From the NCBI GenBank assembly GCA_019096195.1, contig JAGTXK010000095.1, positions 124,001-188,000 of the forward strand: DNA of 64,000 bases, written 5' to 3'. The stretch comes from Boletus sp. NGJ. Its lineage: Eukaryota > Basidiomycota > Agaricomycetes > Boletales > Boletaceae. Made by a program: the position numbers and the translations under genes. Shown piece after piece: positions 1 through 11,948 of this stretch. Position 1 is the first letter of the stretch. Each line of letters begins with the position of its first letter. Below the pieces are notes generated by a model. That model made no database searches and was not told the DNA's origin. It worked only from the letters and a program-made list of their open reading frames with translations.

Positions 1-35
1 ATTGGCGCACGAGATTTTTTTTAAAAAAGACTCAC

Positions 36-782
36 GGGCATGAGTCAGAATATAATTTCCCTGGGGAAGCTGCGTGCGAAGCTGCTGAGTGAAGCTAATG
101 AGCCACGTCTCCGCAGACCCGTTTCCAATGTCAAACGCAGCAAAGTCCTAATTCCCGGCGTCCTCGTAAGTTACCGTCACATCGCCAAAAAAAAAGTACA
201 CAGGCAGCACCTCATAGTCGACGTCAATACCCTGCAAACCATATTGGATCACCCAGGCAGCCATAGTGTTCGCTGTCGTCACAGGATCGTACCCAGACGA
301 GGTCGGCGTCTCGGTGGATCCAAAGGCAGAAACGATCAGCGAGATTCCAGCGGCGTTATACTCTGACAGGTAAGTGGAACGCTGGCTGGACGTCAGCCCC
401 TCCCAATTCTGAGCCTGGTCAACTGCACCAGAGGCCATCAAAAAGGCGACGGCACTGCAAATACGTTAGTCGTGCTACACAACGTTACCCGATAGATACT
501 TGCAAAACATTGAATCCCTTGAGTGACCATCAGCGGTCACGAAAGTCGGCAGGGAAACGGACGGTTCTCGCTTACACTGAGCTCTGATGAGCTGGGAAAC
601 GGGTTGAGCCACTTGTCATTGTAGGCCAAAAAGTGAGGTGCGGCTGGTGTAGACCTCTTTAAGAGATCACGAGCAGAGGGACTGAGACGGTCGAGTTTTT
701 CCGCCAACGGAACAGCATAGAGCGATCCAAACAAGGAAAAGAAAGCCACAAATGTGGTCACTCCAGAGCGAATGGAGTACAT
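36..782 (-). CDS. GH18 chitinase-like secreted glycoside hydrolase, partial (3' end off window)
   Basis: Hydrolase of glycoside hydrolase family 18, acting on chitin-type polymers outside the cell. The start at 782 gives a hydrophobic signal-peptide-like N-terminus followed by a short pro-region. The family signature GIDVDYE, which carries the catalytic Glu, is encoded near 211-235, in the exon that also reads SGAVDQAQNWEGL and ISLIVSAFGSTETPT, both typical of this subfamily. An intron at 148-210 separates GIDVDYE from a further exon at 36-147 that reads DFAAFD then NGSAETWLISFTQQLRTQLP, and a GTGAGT donor follows at 35, so the gene continues past the left edge. One or two introns lie between about 470 and 573; their exact borders are unclear. 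Family assignment is firm; substrate is inferred. Confidence 0.85.
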
Positions 783-2202
783 GGCACCGAAAGAAGAGAA
801 AGGTAAATGCGCAAATGAGCTGCAAGGATAGATGCTCCTCGCGGGGCATTAAATACCACAATCCGAGCCGATATCGGTCCGTCCATCTCATGGAGACCGA
901 GGACGATGTGGAGATGAGGTATGGAGACCATCCGACAAGACCCCTTCTGGGACTAGGTGCGATCGCCCTGTGGAGCTGGACATACCCATTAGTCGACGAC
1001 AACGCAACGATACCTCACAGCAATGGGTCAGAAGACACTGCTGCCATGTGGTAGAAGGGGTGTGACGATGGAGCGCAGAATATTCCTTCATCAGGATGAT
1101 TCGGTTGAGGCGGCTTGAACAGGGGTCCACACGAACATCCGTGCGCTCGACTGCTGGAAAATCAGGTGAGGAAGAAATGGAGATATTGGGCCAGATTGGG
1201 ATTTATGCGAATCTGGGCAGCTCGGCGAACTAATAAAAAACGGGGATCCTATCCTGACACCATGTCACGGGTGTGTGTGATCACCAAAGAGTGAGAGCGA
1301 TTTGAGTTGTTGCTTACGTTCCAATCATAAAACCCATGCGGTAGCACGATGACACCTCAGACGCGATCGGATAAGTGGTGTAAAGTGTGTAAAACACTTT
1401 ACAACGATAAACCAACAGTGTTTGTGACGCTCTGATTGGCTGAACCTGTTTATTTTGTTCGTCTCTCCCGGGCCATTGATTGGCTCACTTGTGAATTTAC
1501 GTTTGGCGCTATTGACCAAGTCGGAGTTGGACTTACCTGGCAAAAGAAATTGGCGAGCGACATCGCCATGCACGGAAGATCCCTGTGACACCGTATGTAT
1601 AGACCAATAGTATTGCCATCCACTCTAACTGACCCGCTCGTCGAGCATCCGGCGCGAGCACGTCGTCACGTGAGTGCACTTGCCATATACGGTAACCGAG
1701 AGCGACCCCGGGATTCTTCGAGAGACCTAACAAACGCGACAAACGGCACAGCATGTTCGTTTACTCAGATATAGATACTTCTTTTATCACATATTCCAAA
1801 AAAGATATTCAATTTGGCTGGGCTCAAATATTACACGTACTTGTATACAGAATCAAAATAGGGTTTTAGAGTGAGAGACAGGACCTCGTAACCACAGGAA
1901 CACACATAGACAGCCGACTACGGCATCTGTAAAAAGGACAAGCTATGGTAACAATGCCATAGACAACCACCAAATCAAATTTATCGATGTCAAAACCGAG
2001 GCCGAGGATCCAAGCATGACCAAGGACGAAAAAGGAATCTGTCATTTTCCTGGCTGAAAAGCATTTGAGAAAAAGGAACTATCTCTCGAGCTACGACAAC
2101 ACTGTGCATCCCATGTCCAAATCAAAGCAAACCCTAGAAGACGTTCTAGAAGCGAGGTCTCTTGTCATCGATGAAAAAAAAAAAAAAAAAAAAAAACATT
2201 GT
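783..2202. other. Intergenic region, no gene seen
   Basis: Between the chitinase start and the stop of the HET gene. No open frame here resembles a protein I know. It contains a short perfect palindrome (10-base arms, 5-base loop) at 1379-1403 and a run of 23 A at 2174-2196, immediately past the HET stop codon. Confidence 0.5.
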
Positions 2203-5200
2203 TCAAAGCACGTCCAGCAAGCGTACGCCCTCTACCAAATTCGTCAATATGATCGGCGTGATCTCCTCGACTTGGACAGTGATAACACTCTCCGCAGCGA
2301 CTCGCCTGTATTCTGCCACGTTTTGGCGTGTCGGCGTGAACAACAGCGCACCGAACGGGTGTCTCAGTCGAGCGATGAGTCCGAGTGCTTGTGTCTGCTT
2401 GTCTACCAGCGATACAGGTAAAGGCGATAAAAGGGACGCTGCATCTCGAGGTGTGGCGAGGCGTGCGCCAAACGGCCGACTGAAGCGAGCAACGAAGCGC
2501 AATGCGCGTAATGGCTTGGTCGCCGATGCGATACTGGTAGGGCTGGAGAGCGATGGAGAATCGCCTAGCAAAGAAGAAGGTTGATCGTTTGAGTTCTCTT
2601 CAGGAATCATCTCCGCGATACTTCCAACAGGGTGTCGGTTGAGCAAAAAGTCGATCCAAGGATGAACGAGAATCAGAGAATCCAATCGAGAGAGATCTTC
2701 TGTGGTCCTGATCTCCACAATCCCGAGGGAGTCCGTCCTTGCCCGAAACACAGGTCCGAGCGACGATACACGCCCAAGTTTGAAAGTGAGGCACGGAAGC
2801 TTCATGCGTTGTCCTAAGAATGATGGTACGGGGAGCTCATTGAGTCGATCATAGAACTTCATGACCAACGTCAGACTGAGTGAAGCACGCAATCCGGCAG
2901 TGCTCACGTCAATGGCTAGTGGAATGTGTGTCGTCGGCAACTGGCTGAACACTTTGATATTGGCAGGGAGGCAGCTGTTGAAGCTGCCAGATCTCCCTGT
3001 CCATGCAAGGATGCTCGTGTCTCCCGAGCTTGTGAGTAGCTGTGCCAACAATTTCCCGAGTGCCTGATCCCCGTCACCATATACGATCGACATGGAAACG
3101 GAAAATATCCCAAGTAACGAGTATGCTGCATCCTCGACAAGGGTTGTCTGTCGTCCTGAAGCTAGACACAGCTTTTCCCGTATGTCGTATAAGCCTGGTC
3201 GGAGTGCCCTCAAGGCTCGAGCCGAGATGCCAGTTGCCTCCTCCATCTCCGAGATGATCTCTGGCGACTCCTTGTGGTTGAAAACATTGATGTTCATGTA
3301 TGGAGTCCAGTCCTCAGTGTAGAATTGGACCACCTTGGAGGCATGATATTCCTGGAATGTCCAGGCCCGAGTATTCCAAATGCTGTTCACAAGATCACCG
3401 CGCCACCACGGAGAGCGAACGCCACGGAGGAACACGATCGTCACGGCAGAACCCTGATACCACTTGAACATGGCGACCAGGGCTTCTTGAAGCACGACAT
3501 GATCTGCTTTATTGATACAGCATGTATCACTCCATGCCCAGTGCAACCCAGCGTCCCGCACAATCCTGCAAAACATTTGCACCTTATCATGGGTGGGAGA
3601 TTCACCAAGATCATATACAACAATACGAACGACATTTTCAAAGAGGGGTTCGTCGTCTTCCCATTTGTGGGAAAACATCGCATAACGATAGTATTGGGTA
3701 ACGTCATGCGCGATGCGGGCATGGTCGATTCGAGTCGTCATGGAGGACACCAACTGTTTGAAGACTGTGAGCGATTCGAATACGGCAGCTTGTTGTGATT
3801 TGTCGAGAAGGCGGCCAGAGAAGGTGTTGATGAGCACGCGTGGCGATTCACGGATGGTATCCTGAACCGCGCTGCGGATCGCCGCTTTCGTCACTCTTGG
3901 ATTTATGTATTGGCGATGATGCTCTAAGATACATGATCAGTGAATAAACACCACGACAATCTCGTCATCCTCACCACGAATAGCTGGATCAGGTGACTGC
4001 GACATCTTCGAGAGCATTGCCTCGAATGCATCTATCGCATTATCATAATCTCCTGCCTCGTGTAAAGCTGCGTGCTTCCTCTCGTAACCCCACGGAGATG
4101 ATGGATCAAGCATGATAGCCTAGTGGTGATGCCATCAACGAAACTAACTTGCACGAGACAGACGACGCACCTTGTTTGCATCATTCAACGCATCCTGACA
4201 CAGATCCCTGGCCAAGTACGCCTTGCTTCGCTTGATGAAGAACCCATGTGGTACGGCCGGAGTGAGGGACAGGATGGCTGTATAGTGGGAGATGGCATCA
4301 TCATGTCGTTGAGCACCCATTGCAGTATCCCCGAGGTCTTCTAGTTTCCCTGAGCAACGACATTGCAAGTCTAACACTTACGTGGTACGCGAGGCCACTT
4401 ACCAAGGACCCATTCTGCCTGTTCGTGATGTGCGTGTGTCTGCTCTGCGAATTCATCCACCATTTGGCGGAAACACTCGCTAGTATCCGTTATGCGGTTG
4501 ATCGACTCGAGATGTTCACATATGGCCCGATAAATTGTGAATCTCGGAACCGTGAACTCCAGAACAGGGAATGTCAGGCCCACCAAGAATACCAGCGCAA
4601 AAAGAGATACGTACACTGTCAGCAGCAATCAAGGCGTCTTTCCACTCGCCACTCGCCAATGTTGACTTTGCCCACTCTCTCAAGAGTGGTGCGGGGGTCG
4701 TTGAATTGAGGTTTGCATGGAGTATCGTCGCTTCATCGCATGGACCTGCCATCGAGGCTGTGTCACCGTTGCTTTCAGGAGTGGAGAGACATTGGTGGGC
4801 AAAATCTGCAGGGAATTATCGAATGCACAGCAATCAACTGGCAGGGCATAAACTGACCAGAAACCCACTTGGTGATGGATTCACTCATATAGACGACACC
4901 ATCAAAGGTATTTATCATGCTGAGAAGAGATTCGCCTCCATCCCTGGCGCGGCCTGAGGCATATAGGGATTCGCAGAGATGTTGTCGAATTGTGATTTCA
5001 AGATCATTGAACCTCCACCCAGATATCTGTGAAAGATGGTGACCTATCTCACGATCGTCGGAACGAAGCTTACCAATGAGATCACCAGAAGTTGTCGGCT
5101 TTCGTGGTGTCGCATTTGGGTTCGTGCACGCTCAAACGATTGGATCGCATCCTCGTAGTTTCTGCTCTTCATGCGCGAGCTCCCAAGGAGAAGATACATG

Positions 5201-6829
5201 TACGCCTGTAGGGAAAATCAGTGGTGAGTTTGCCGTATGTTAGCACGTCATCTACATGCCTGCACCACACAGCATACTGAGTTGCAGGGAACTGTGGCGA
5301 TGAGGTCATCCAAGCGGGATATTGCATCGTCGCGCTCTCCGGCCATAAACACGATGACAGCCTAAGGAATATGAGCAAGTGGGAGGCAACCAAGTTCGAG
5401 TGCATGTAATACACACCTTGATGAGAAGGAGAAAGGTAACATGAGTTGAATGGTAATGCTCGAACGCGATGTCGCACGCCCGGTACCCCTCATGTCTTTT
5501 CCCCTTGCCGACAAGGGCTACACTCTTTGCAATGTAGCCAATGACGGAAGACTGGATGTTGATGGACTTGATGTGAATGAGCGTCAGGGCCGGCATGTGG
5601 GAGTAGAGGGCATTAAACACCTTTTTGGCGTCATCGATCGCTGCGTCCCATTTTCCCAAACGAGCTCTGACGAGGGCTCGACTAGCAAATATGTATTGGC
5701 TCGGATTTCGGGAATCAGCGATCGCTCGCGTCAGCAATACGTCAGCATACTCGAGGCAATCGTTGCTCCACGACTCGATTACAACATCGTCAATATGAAT
5801 CTCTGGTTCCTGGAATGTTGGGTGTAGACAAGACAATGGGATTGTTTCCTACGAGGAAGCATGATGAGTTGGCAGTAAACCAATCGCCGTAATTTACCAA
5901 TACTTACAGTGATGCGGGACACATTTTTTATGGTGATTTTCCCGTCCTCTTCACTAATTGCGAGAAACCGGTCGTCTGGAGACAGTGCGATTGAACGTAT
6001 GTCTTGAGCGTGTCTGAGGAGATTAAACTGGGTGTGTGTCGGCGTGTCCCAGAACGAGACGGTACGCTTTGCAGAGTATGCGATGAAATCCTTATGCTCT
6101 GGTAGGACAATGCACGACAAGTAGTCGCTGTCAGGAACAGACCATTCCAAGACTGCTGAGCCGGTGTATGGTTCTATTTGCTTGATTTTACGGTCGGACA
6201 CGATGAAAAGCTGGTCATTTGACCACAGGAGGCCAGTGTTGAAGAACGGTGTTACTTTTATTTTGACGTCCACAAGCAAGCAAGCATCAATGTTGCTGTC
6301 GTAGACGCGAACGGAGTTGAGAGTGGCTGTCGCGAGTCGATCGCCTTGCGGCGAGTATTTGGCTGCTATCACCCAACTCTCGTGGCGGAGTGGACGGAGC
6401 AGTCGTCTGCCAGTCGCTGCATCCCAGACGGTGGCTGTGCGGTCTTGTGATGCAGTGACGAGTCGAGTCGAGTCCGGGGAGAAATCGACCCCGCAGATGA
6501 GGTAGTTCTGCCTGTGCGAGAAACGGGTTTCGTGCGTCTCTCCGTTCCAGCCAAAAACTTCTCCCCAGTCTGTCCCCGCTGCGATCCATCTGCCATCCCT
6601 GGAGACAGCGAGAGACACGACATTCCCCACCGTCGCCATTTTTGCCACTTGCGTCCCGTCTTCTACTCGCCACACTCGAACCCCAGCTTTACCGCCGCCA
6701 ACGAGATACTCGCCGTTCGCAGAGTATGTCAGTGCCGACAATCGGTCCTCTCCGTCGATTTCGATGAGCGGGTCTTGTTCATCTGTCAGCATCAACCCAA
6801 CTCCACGCGTGTCAGTACACACCGGTCAT
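2203..6829 (-). CDS. WD40-TPR-HET fusion protein (heterokaryon-incompatibility type)
   Basis: One multi-exon gene of roughly 1,300 residues. N-terminal part (about 6790-5900): a WD40 propeller with repeats such as GVDFSPDSTRLVTASQDRT and IRSIALSPDDRFLAISEEDG. Middle (about 5836-3985): tetratricopeptide helices spread over several short exons, for example YIFASRALVRARLGKWDAAI, YEDAIQSFERARTQMRHH, RHDDAISHYTAILSLTPA and DPSSPWGYERKHAALHEAG. C-terminal exon 3923-2203: HET domain with YAMFSHKWEDDEPLF, WAWSDTCCINK, a TRAWTFQEY motif and EDAAYSLLGIFS, then a conserved tail ending in PFGALLFTP and RLLDVL. Frames join through GT..AG introns and I see no break. The first exon is uncertain: ATG at 6829 followed by a 40-base intron, or an internal ATG near 6795. 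HET proteins trigger cell death on non-self recognition; WD40 and TPR would sense or scaffold. Role here is inferred. Confidence 0.88.
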
Positions 6830-8468
6830 TGTTGACGTCGTCACGACTTGGCTGAACAATGGAGAGCGTCAACGAACAAGCTGCGGAGAGCGTGCCTGTT
6901 TCAGAGTCATTGCCTTCTTTACGACATGCCGCACTTACATCAGACATACACTGACAGTACTAGTATCTGCTCGACGGATCGAAGAAAAAGCACGGTTCGG
7001 GGTTAGACTTTGCTCGTGCAGTGCTGCGGTCGCTTTCCGAACCGATTCCAGGCGGTCCAGGATAAGAGCGAGGCTCAATTCGTGGGTCCGATTTGTTCAT
7101 GCGTGTTTTCCAGAGTGTACGCACATGGTAGATAGCTCTGTCGCAGTATCGCAAACAATACCGTTTTCTTGCACCGCCGTCTAGGTATCGGGAATAAGCG
7201 AAATACAAAATCATACATGAAACTAAAAAAAATTAAATTAAATTCATACGTTGGACCTCCTTGCCGACGTTATTGATAAGTAAAGAGAAGTGTGTCTTGT
7301 ACGGCCACGATTCTATCTCGCCCTGCCTTGGCGGCCGCCCGGGATACAACGAGCTCGCGCTGACCTCTCAAGATCTCACACCTCGATCGCGCCCTCTTCG
7401 AGCGGGGCAGTTACCGGTCATTGGGAGTCGGGGCAAAACGCGCACGCAGTCGGGCGGTGGTGGGTGTGACCCTCGAGGTCGTAGGTCGTATGGCGTATTT
7501 AGAGGTCGCACATGATGAAGGTGCCTTCAGCGGTCCGACGCCGAGTTGGGATCGAGAGACTGGACAAGTTCACGCATTGTGTCAACGCCGGGATTTCGCC
7601 GACACGACGTGGTATTTGGAACGTCACAATCCACGGTGATTGGTGCCTCGCGCACGAACCACCTAAGATAGGATATCTCCTAGAGGCGACGAGGTCAAGG
7701 TAGCCTAGATCCATGTGAACCAGTGGGATCTGAACCTGACCTTTACGGTGTGTATCTGGTACTATCGCCTTCATGATCGACATTATCTACATTCTCTCTA
7801 ACCCTGGCGTCGACGTTTCGGATTTGGATCCACCACGTTCCTAGGCACCTGACGGCTGCCACGAAAGACCAGATGGGCAGACAGAGCGCCGCCCTCAGAT
7901 CCGTTGCTCTTATCTTGATTGTATCGCCTCGTGCGGTCGTGTACCGCATGACGTGCACGAGGACCATTTAGGTGCTCGTGACGGCCGAGTCGGTCTACAT
8001 TCAGGTGCTCTGGGCCAGGCGGTACGTCTTTGGAGTGAATCGTCGAAGAGCTTCACGGGTGTGGACGCACTGCACATGAGGGAACGAGGGATGCCAGGAT
8101 GTCACCACCGGAGGATATTTCGCCCGCTCTGGATGTGCAAACGACCGGACCGCGTCTGCGAGGACACACAGTGCTCAATGTAACCAGCGAGCCGCGCGCG
8201 GGAAGAGAAGCCAGTGGTTCGTGGTGGACCAGGTTGATATATCAGCCTAAGGTGTCGTTATTACAAGAGAGCTGAATGCTAAATGGTAGGAGAGGCGCGC
8301 TCATGCACATGCTACCGTAATGTACCACGAATAAAACAAGCAGGTGCTCCGATGCTAACGTATTTCAAACAACCGCAACATACACACTAAGGTAAGCGTC
8401 AATAACTGAGAAGATATGTAAGTAATTAATGCCGTGTATCTCTCGTGGCTGTCATGCTGTTCAGGTTC
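6830..8468. other. Intergenic region, no gene seen
   Basis: About 1.6 kb without a supportable gene. Open frames between 7260 and 8200 are short, overlap one another in several frames and match no family I recognise. It includes the promoter of the WD40-TPR-HET gene at its left end. Confidence 0.5.
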
Positions 8469-9372
8469 TCATTCCCCCGTCCTCACCTCGACGACGCCAA
8501 ACTCGAGTAACGGAAGTCCCTCTTCGTCCACGGCGAAGTCAGGTATGCGGAGACCCGATCGGTGTAGAGACGATTGCAGGAGGGGATCTGCATCACCACT
8601 CTGTTGTTGTGCCTGAGACTCGAGTGGGTCCACGCCTTTACCCTTCGCACCGGGCACGGGTAGATTTACTGGTGCAGATGCATCTGGCATGGCGACGAGC
8701 ACGCAGACGACAAGGATAGCAGCGTCCTTTTCGGTGTGGGCGCTCGGACCGGACGGTCCCGGCTGCGCAGCTGGTAATCGGGGGCTGGCAACAGTGGGTG
8801 ATTCGATGGGAGTGTGTGCCTGTCTGGGCAGCGAGGAAGAGCGAGGGGAGGAGAGAGAAAATGGGCTTTGGAGACGTAGTTGAGATAAGAGTGAGGAACG
8901 GGGTTGGGCTTGGAGTAAGGATGGAGAGTCGGGCGGTGGGGTAGTCAGTATAGCCGACGATATCAATTTCGACGGCGACTGCGAGGAGGTGCGCCAGAGA
9001 GCAACAGGCTACGGAAAAAGTTCGGTAACGTTTTGTCAAGCCCATTTTTACAGGATACACAGAACAAGCAGGGGAGCTTACCGTAATGGAGGACCAGGTG
9101 TTGTCTTTCTCCGCAGGGTGTATCCAGTTGTCCCATAGCGCAGGTTTCGGACCTGGTCGTCGAGTAGAACGACGCAATTCGCCCAGGGGATCAAATGGAC
9201 CTTCGCCATTGAAGGTGCTACGGTCAAGGTCGACAAACAGGCCATCAGCGAGAGCTTGTTGGAAGCGCTGCCTGTATCGCCTGCGGAGAATATAGGATCT
9301 GAGAACGAGTGATGCTGAGAGCAAAACAAGGATAAGGATTGTGGCGAGGAATGTGAAGCTGGCCGAGTCCAT
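8469..9372 (-). CDS. Small single-pass membrane protein, conserved in Agaricomycetes, unknown function
   Basis: Two exons. Exon 1 starts at 9372 (MDSASFTFLATIL) and encodes one strong transmembrane helix followed by a basic stretch (LRRRYRQR) and the conserved segment PKPALWDNWIHP. It ends with GT at about 9082. The intron ends at a TAG near 9008 and exon 2 continues with PVALWRTSSQSPS, a low-complexity Ser/Pro linker, the segment CVLVAMPDAS and a C-terminal LPLLEFGVVEV. This head-to-tail arrangement (short lumenal end, one helix, long cytosolic tail ending in a hydrophobic EFGV motif) is one I associate with a widespread but uncharacterised basidiomycete family. The start lies 357 bases from the start of the neighbouring seven-helix protein on the other strand, so they probably share a promoter region. 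Confidence 0.6.
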
Positions 9373-9729
9373 GATGATGGGAAGGGGTGAACAAAGATGG
9401 GGTCAATATGAACGACAGGGCCTGAGGCGGTGCGGGAGAACCACGTACAGATATAGTGTTGCGGTGTCTGACTCTGACTGCGAGGATGTCGCGGTCGGCG
9501 CACTCGCGCTGGGATTTTTGCCTGTAAAGGTAACGCTTGGACTGCTGGTCGACATGGCCGACGATGGGCAAGAAGTCGAGCTGCACGACGGCGACGACGA
9601 CGACGGCTGGGGCAGTGAATAGGGTCGTATTACGTAATGATCTGATTGATGTAGCGTTTGCTGTGTCGCCCATGCGAAAATAAAACGGAGCGTCTGTTGC
9701 AACGATCCCCTTGAACTCTCCCCACCGTC

Positions 9730-10926
9730 ATGTCCAACACCACCACAGTTAACCTTCCGAACTTCCTCAACCTCTCCCCACATTTATCAGCACAGAAGTA
9801 TTTCTACGTCTGTACACTCACCGTCCTCGCTTGGGATACCCTTGTCCTCACACCAAGATCGTACCGACTCGGCCGCACAAAAGCCTGGCCTGCACTCAAG
9901 GCGCTCTACTACTTTTTGCAGCTATGGGTCCTCGTCGATTTCGTCGTGGCAGGTGTGTTTTCCGTCCTAGCGCTTATCCCCAGCTCACAGCGTTATTTAG
10001 GCGTCATGTTCTTCTCCACGTCCGCAGTACAGGACCCAGATTGTCGGCGGTTCTGGCCCTATGAGCCTATCTGCACTGCTATCCTTCTCTTTGCAGCTTC
10101 CACCGTGCATGTCATACGTGTCACTGCCATCTACGGCCACAATTCCCGCATTCGTTCACTGCTCCTCGCTCTTTTGTTTGTCCAGGGAGTCGTCACCGCT
10201 ATCTGCTGTGGTTTCTACCGCTCCGTCCATCTTCTCGATGGCCAGGGTTGCATTGCTGGACCTCTGAATAACCAGAGCTGGGTTGGTATCTACTGGCTCT
10301 CCCCCACGGTCCTTTACGCGACCACTTTTTCTCTCGCTGTCATGCGGTCCCTTCAGACCCTCGAAGCCAAGCCTCTCACCCCTTGGCGGCTCATGCTTCG
10401 CGATAACCTCAACCTCTACGGTGCCATCCTCCTCGTTAACCTCGTCAACGTCCTCTTTTACTTCATCATGACCCCGACCGGTTACGACGACCCCATCAAG
10501 ACGATCGTCACCAGCATGGCGGGTGTTCTCACTGCAACGATGAGCATGCGCATTGTTCTCGGCGTCAGAGGTTCACTCGAGAACGGCGGTACCTTTAGCG
10601 CTAGCGGGTCAGGCTCTTCGAGCGGTGCGAGTGCCAGCCTCAGCGGCACTGGCGTGGGTGTCGCACGCGGGCGCGCTGCACCGACATACACCATCGGTGA
10701 TATTCATAGTCAGAGCAAAAGCGTCGGAGCCGCTCGTGGTGCCAAGGAAGAGGGTACATGGGACGTCGACAAGGACCACGTCGATACCGCGCCCAGCCGT
10801 GATGCCAAGGTGGTGCTTCCGATCGTGAGTGAGGACACCTCATCCGACAAAGCGGTCTCGGCTGTCGGTGTTCATGTAACCGTCAATCAGCAGGTCGAAT
10901 ATGACGAGCTGCCAAGACGCCGATGA
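9730..10926 (+). CDS. DUF6533-type seven-helix membrane protein
   Basis: Single-exon gene of 398 residues. About the first 285 residues form seven hydrophobic segments, with AWDTLVLTPRSY near the N-terminus, RFWPYEPIC before a helix, and MRIVLGVRG at the end of the last helix. The remaining tail is hydrophilic, Ser/Gly/Ala-rich and probably cytosolic. This is the layout of the basidiomycete-expanded DUF6533 family, which looks like a G-protein-coupled receptor but has no proven ligand. Transcribed away from the small membrane-protein gene at 8469-9372. Not having introns is unusual beside its neighbours. Confidence 0.8.
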   Translation: MSNTTTVNLPNFLNLSPHLSAQKYFYVCTLTVLAWDTLVLTPRSYRLGRTKAWPALKALYYFLQLWVLVDFVVAGVFSVLALIPSSQRYLGVMFFSTSAVQDPDCRRFWPYEPICTAILLFAASTVHVIRVTAIYGHNSRIRSLLLALLFVQGVVTAICCGFYRSVHLLDGQGCIAGPLNNQSWVGIYWLSPTVLYATTFSLAVMRSLQTLEAKPLTPWRLMLRDNLNLYGAILLVNLVNVLFYFIMTPTGYDDPIKTIVTSMAGVLTATMSMRIVLGVRGSLENGGTFSASGSGSSSGASASLSGTGVGVARGRAAPTYTIGDIHSQSKSVGAARGAKEEGTWDVDKDHVDTAPSRDAKVVLPIVSEDTSSDKAVSAVGVHVTVNQQVEYDELPRRR

Positions 10927-11948
10927 GCCGCATCAGGAACAAGGTATAGGTGCACTACTACGTCATATATTCCCTTTGCTTTCATTTTCATCTGTTACCC
11001 ATTCTAATTCCAAGTTAGAAATTTGATATCCACTCGACTCGTATCCAGTTTGGTTTGACCGTTTTTGCTTTGAGGTATGATATTTGGTTATCTGACACAG
11101 TTGTATGCTCCAAGCCTCTATCTTTCCTATCTAAAAGCTGTTTTACTGCCCAGCCTCACGCTCCTGTGCTGTACGTACGTGAGGCATGGACATGTACATA
11201 TGTACAGTTATTTATCGTCGATTCTGAAGGAATTGCGAGACGACAAATACGAAATCTGTAACTTTGTCTGGTGACAAGTTATCGACGGTTTGCGTCATGG
11301 TGCGGCCCAGTCAACAGAATGACATCGGTGGTGTCCAACACAAGGAGTTTCCGGCGGGACCGTATTTCCTCGGAAACGGTCGTCAAATAACGTTAGTACA
11401 CTTGAGACTCATCGTGATGCTGACAGTGGGTTGACAGCGCCAAGTCAACTCGCGCGTCGTCCCTGGTCATGAGCCCCTTGGTACCATTTCACCTCTTCCA
11501 ACATACATACTTGCATGGACCGGTATTCTGCAATGCAAGTGGCTTGGCGTTTCCTATCACGTCTCAGGTTGGGGTTTTGCACTGCCCGCCGCATCACGAA
11601 GAACGGGCCAGTATCACTGATGCGGCGATCATGTGCATAGGTCCCAACGTCCGCGTGAAACACGTATCACGTATCGCGTTCCGAATAGTACTGTGACTTG
11701 TATCCGCGGCGCTGCAAGTCCTGGATGCTTGGCGTGCGGTGTTCGAGTGACCCAGTAGGCCATCTAACTTTACGTGTGATGATCAAACGAATCGGTTGTT
11801 GGAAACCTGAACGGCGGTCACTATCGGGTATGTGTTTGAATCGCGGGTCGATCGATCGGTGGGCCTCGAGTGTAAGTATACGAAGGGAAGCGGATACAGT
11901 ATCATTGATACGTACACGTGTGCACATCAAAAATAGACTCCGGAAAAA
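10927..11948. other. Intergenic region between convergent genes, no gene seen
   Basis: Lies between the 3' ends of the DUF6533 gene and KTI12. Short open frames here overlap in several frames and look like chance. I find no RNA gene in it. Confidence 0.5.

Noticed and set aside
2174-2196. A-run as a poly(A) tail of a retrocopy
   Set aside because: It lies past the stop of the minus-strand HET gene as a T-run in the gene's sense, the wrong orientation for a tail, and has no target repeats.
3274-3798. 174-residue plus-strand open frame
   Set aside because: Antisense of the HET domain exon.
9403-9783. Minus-strand open frame overlapping the start of the DUF6533 gene
   Set aside because: Lies in the divergent promoter region, shows no family resemblance and overlaps a well-supported start.
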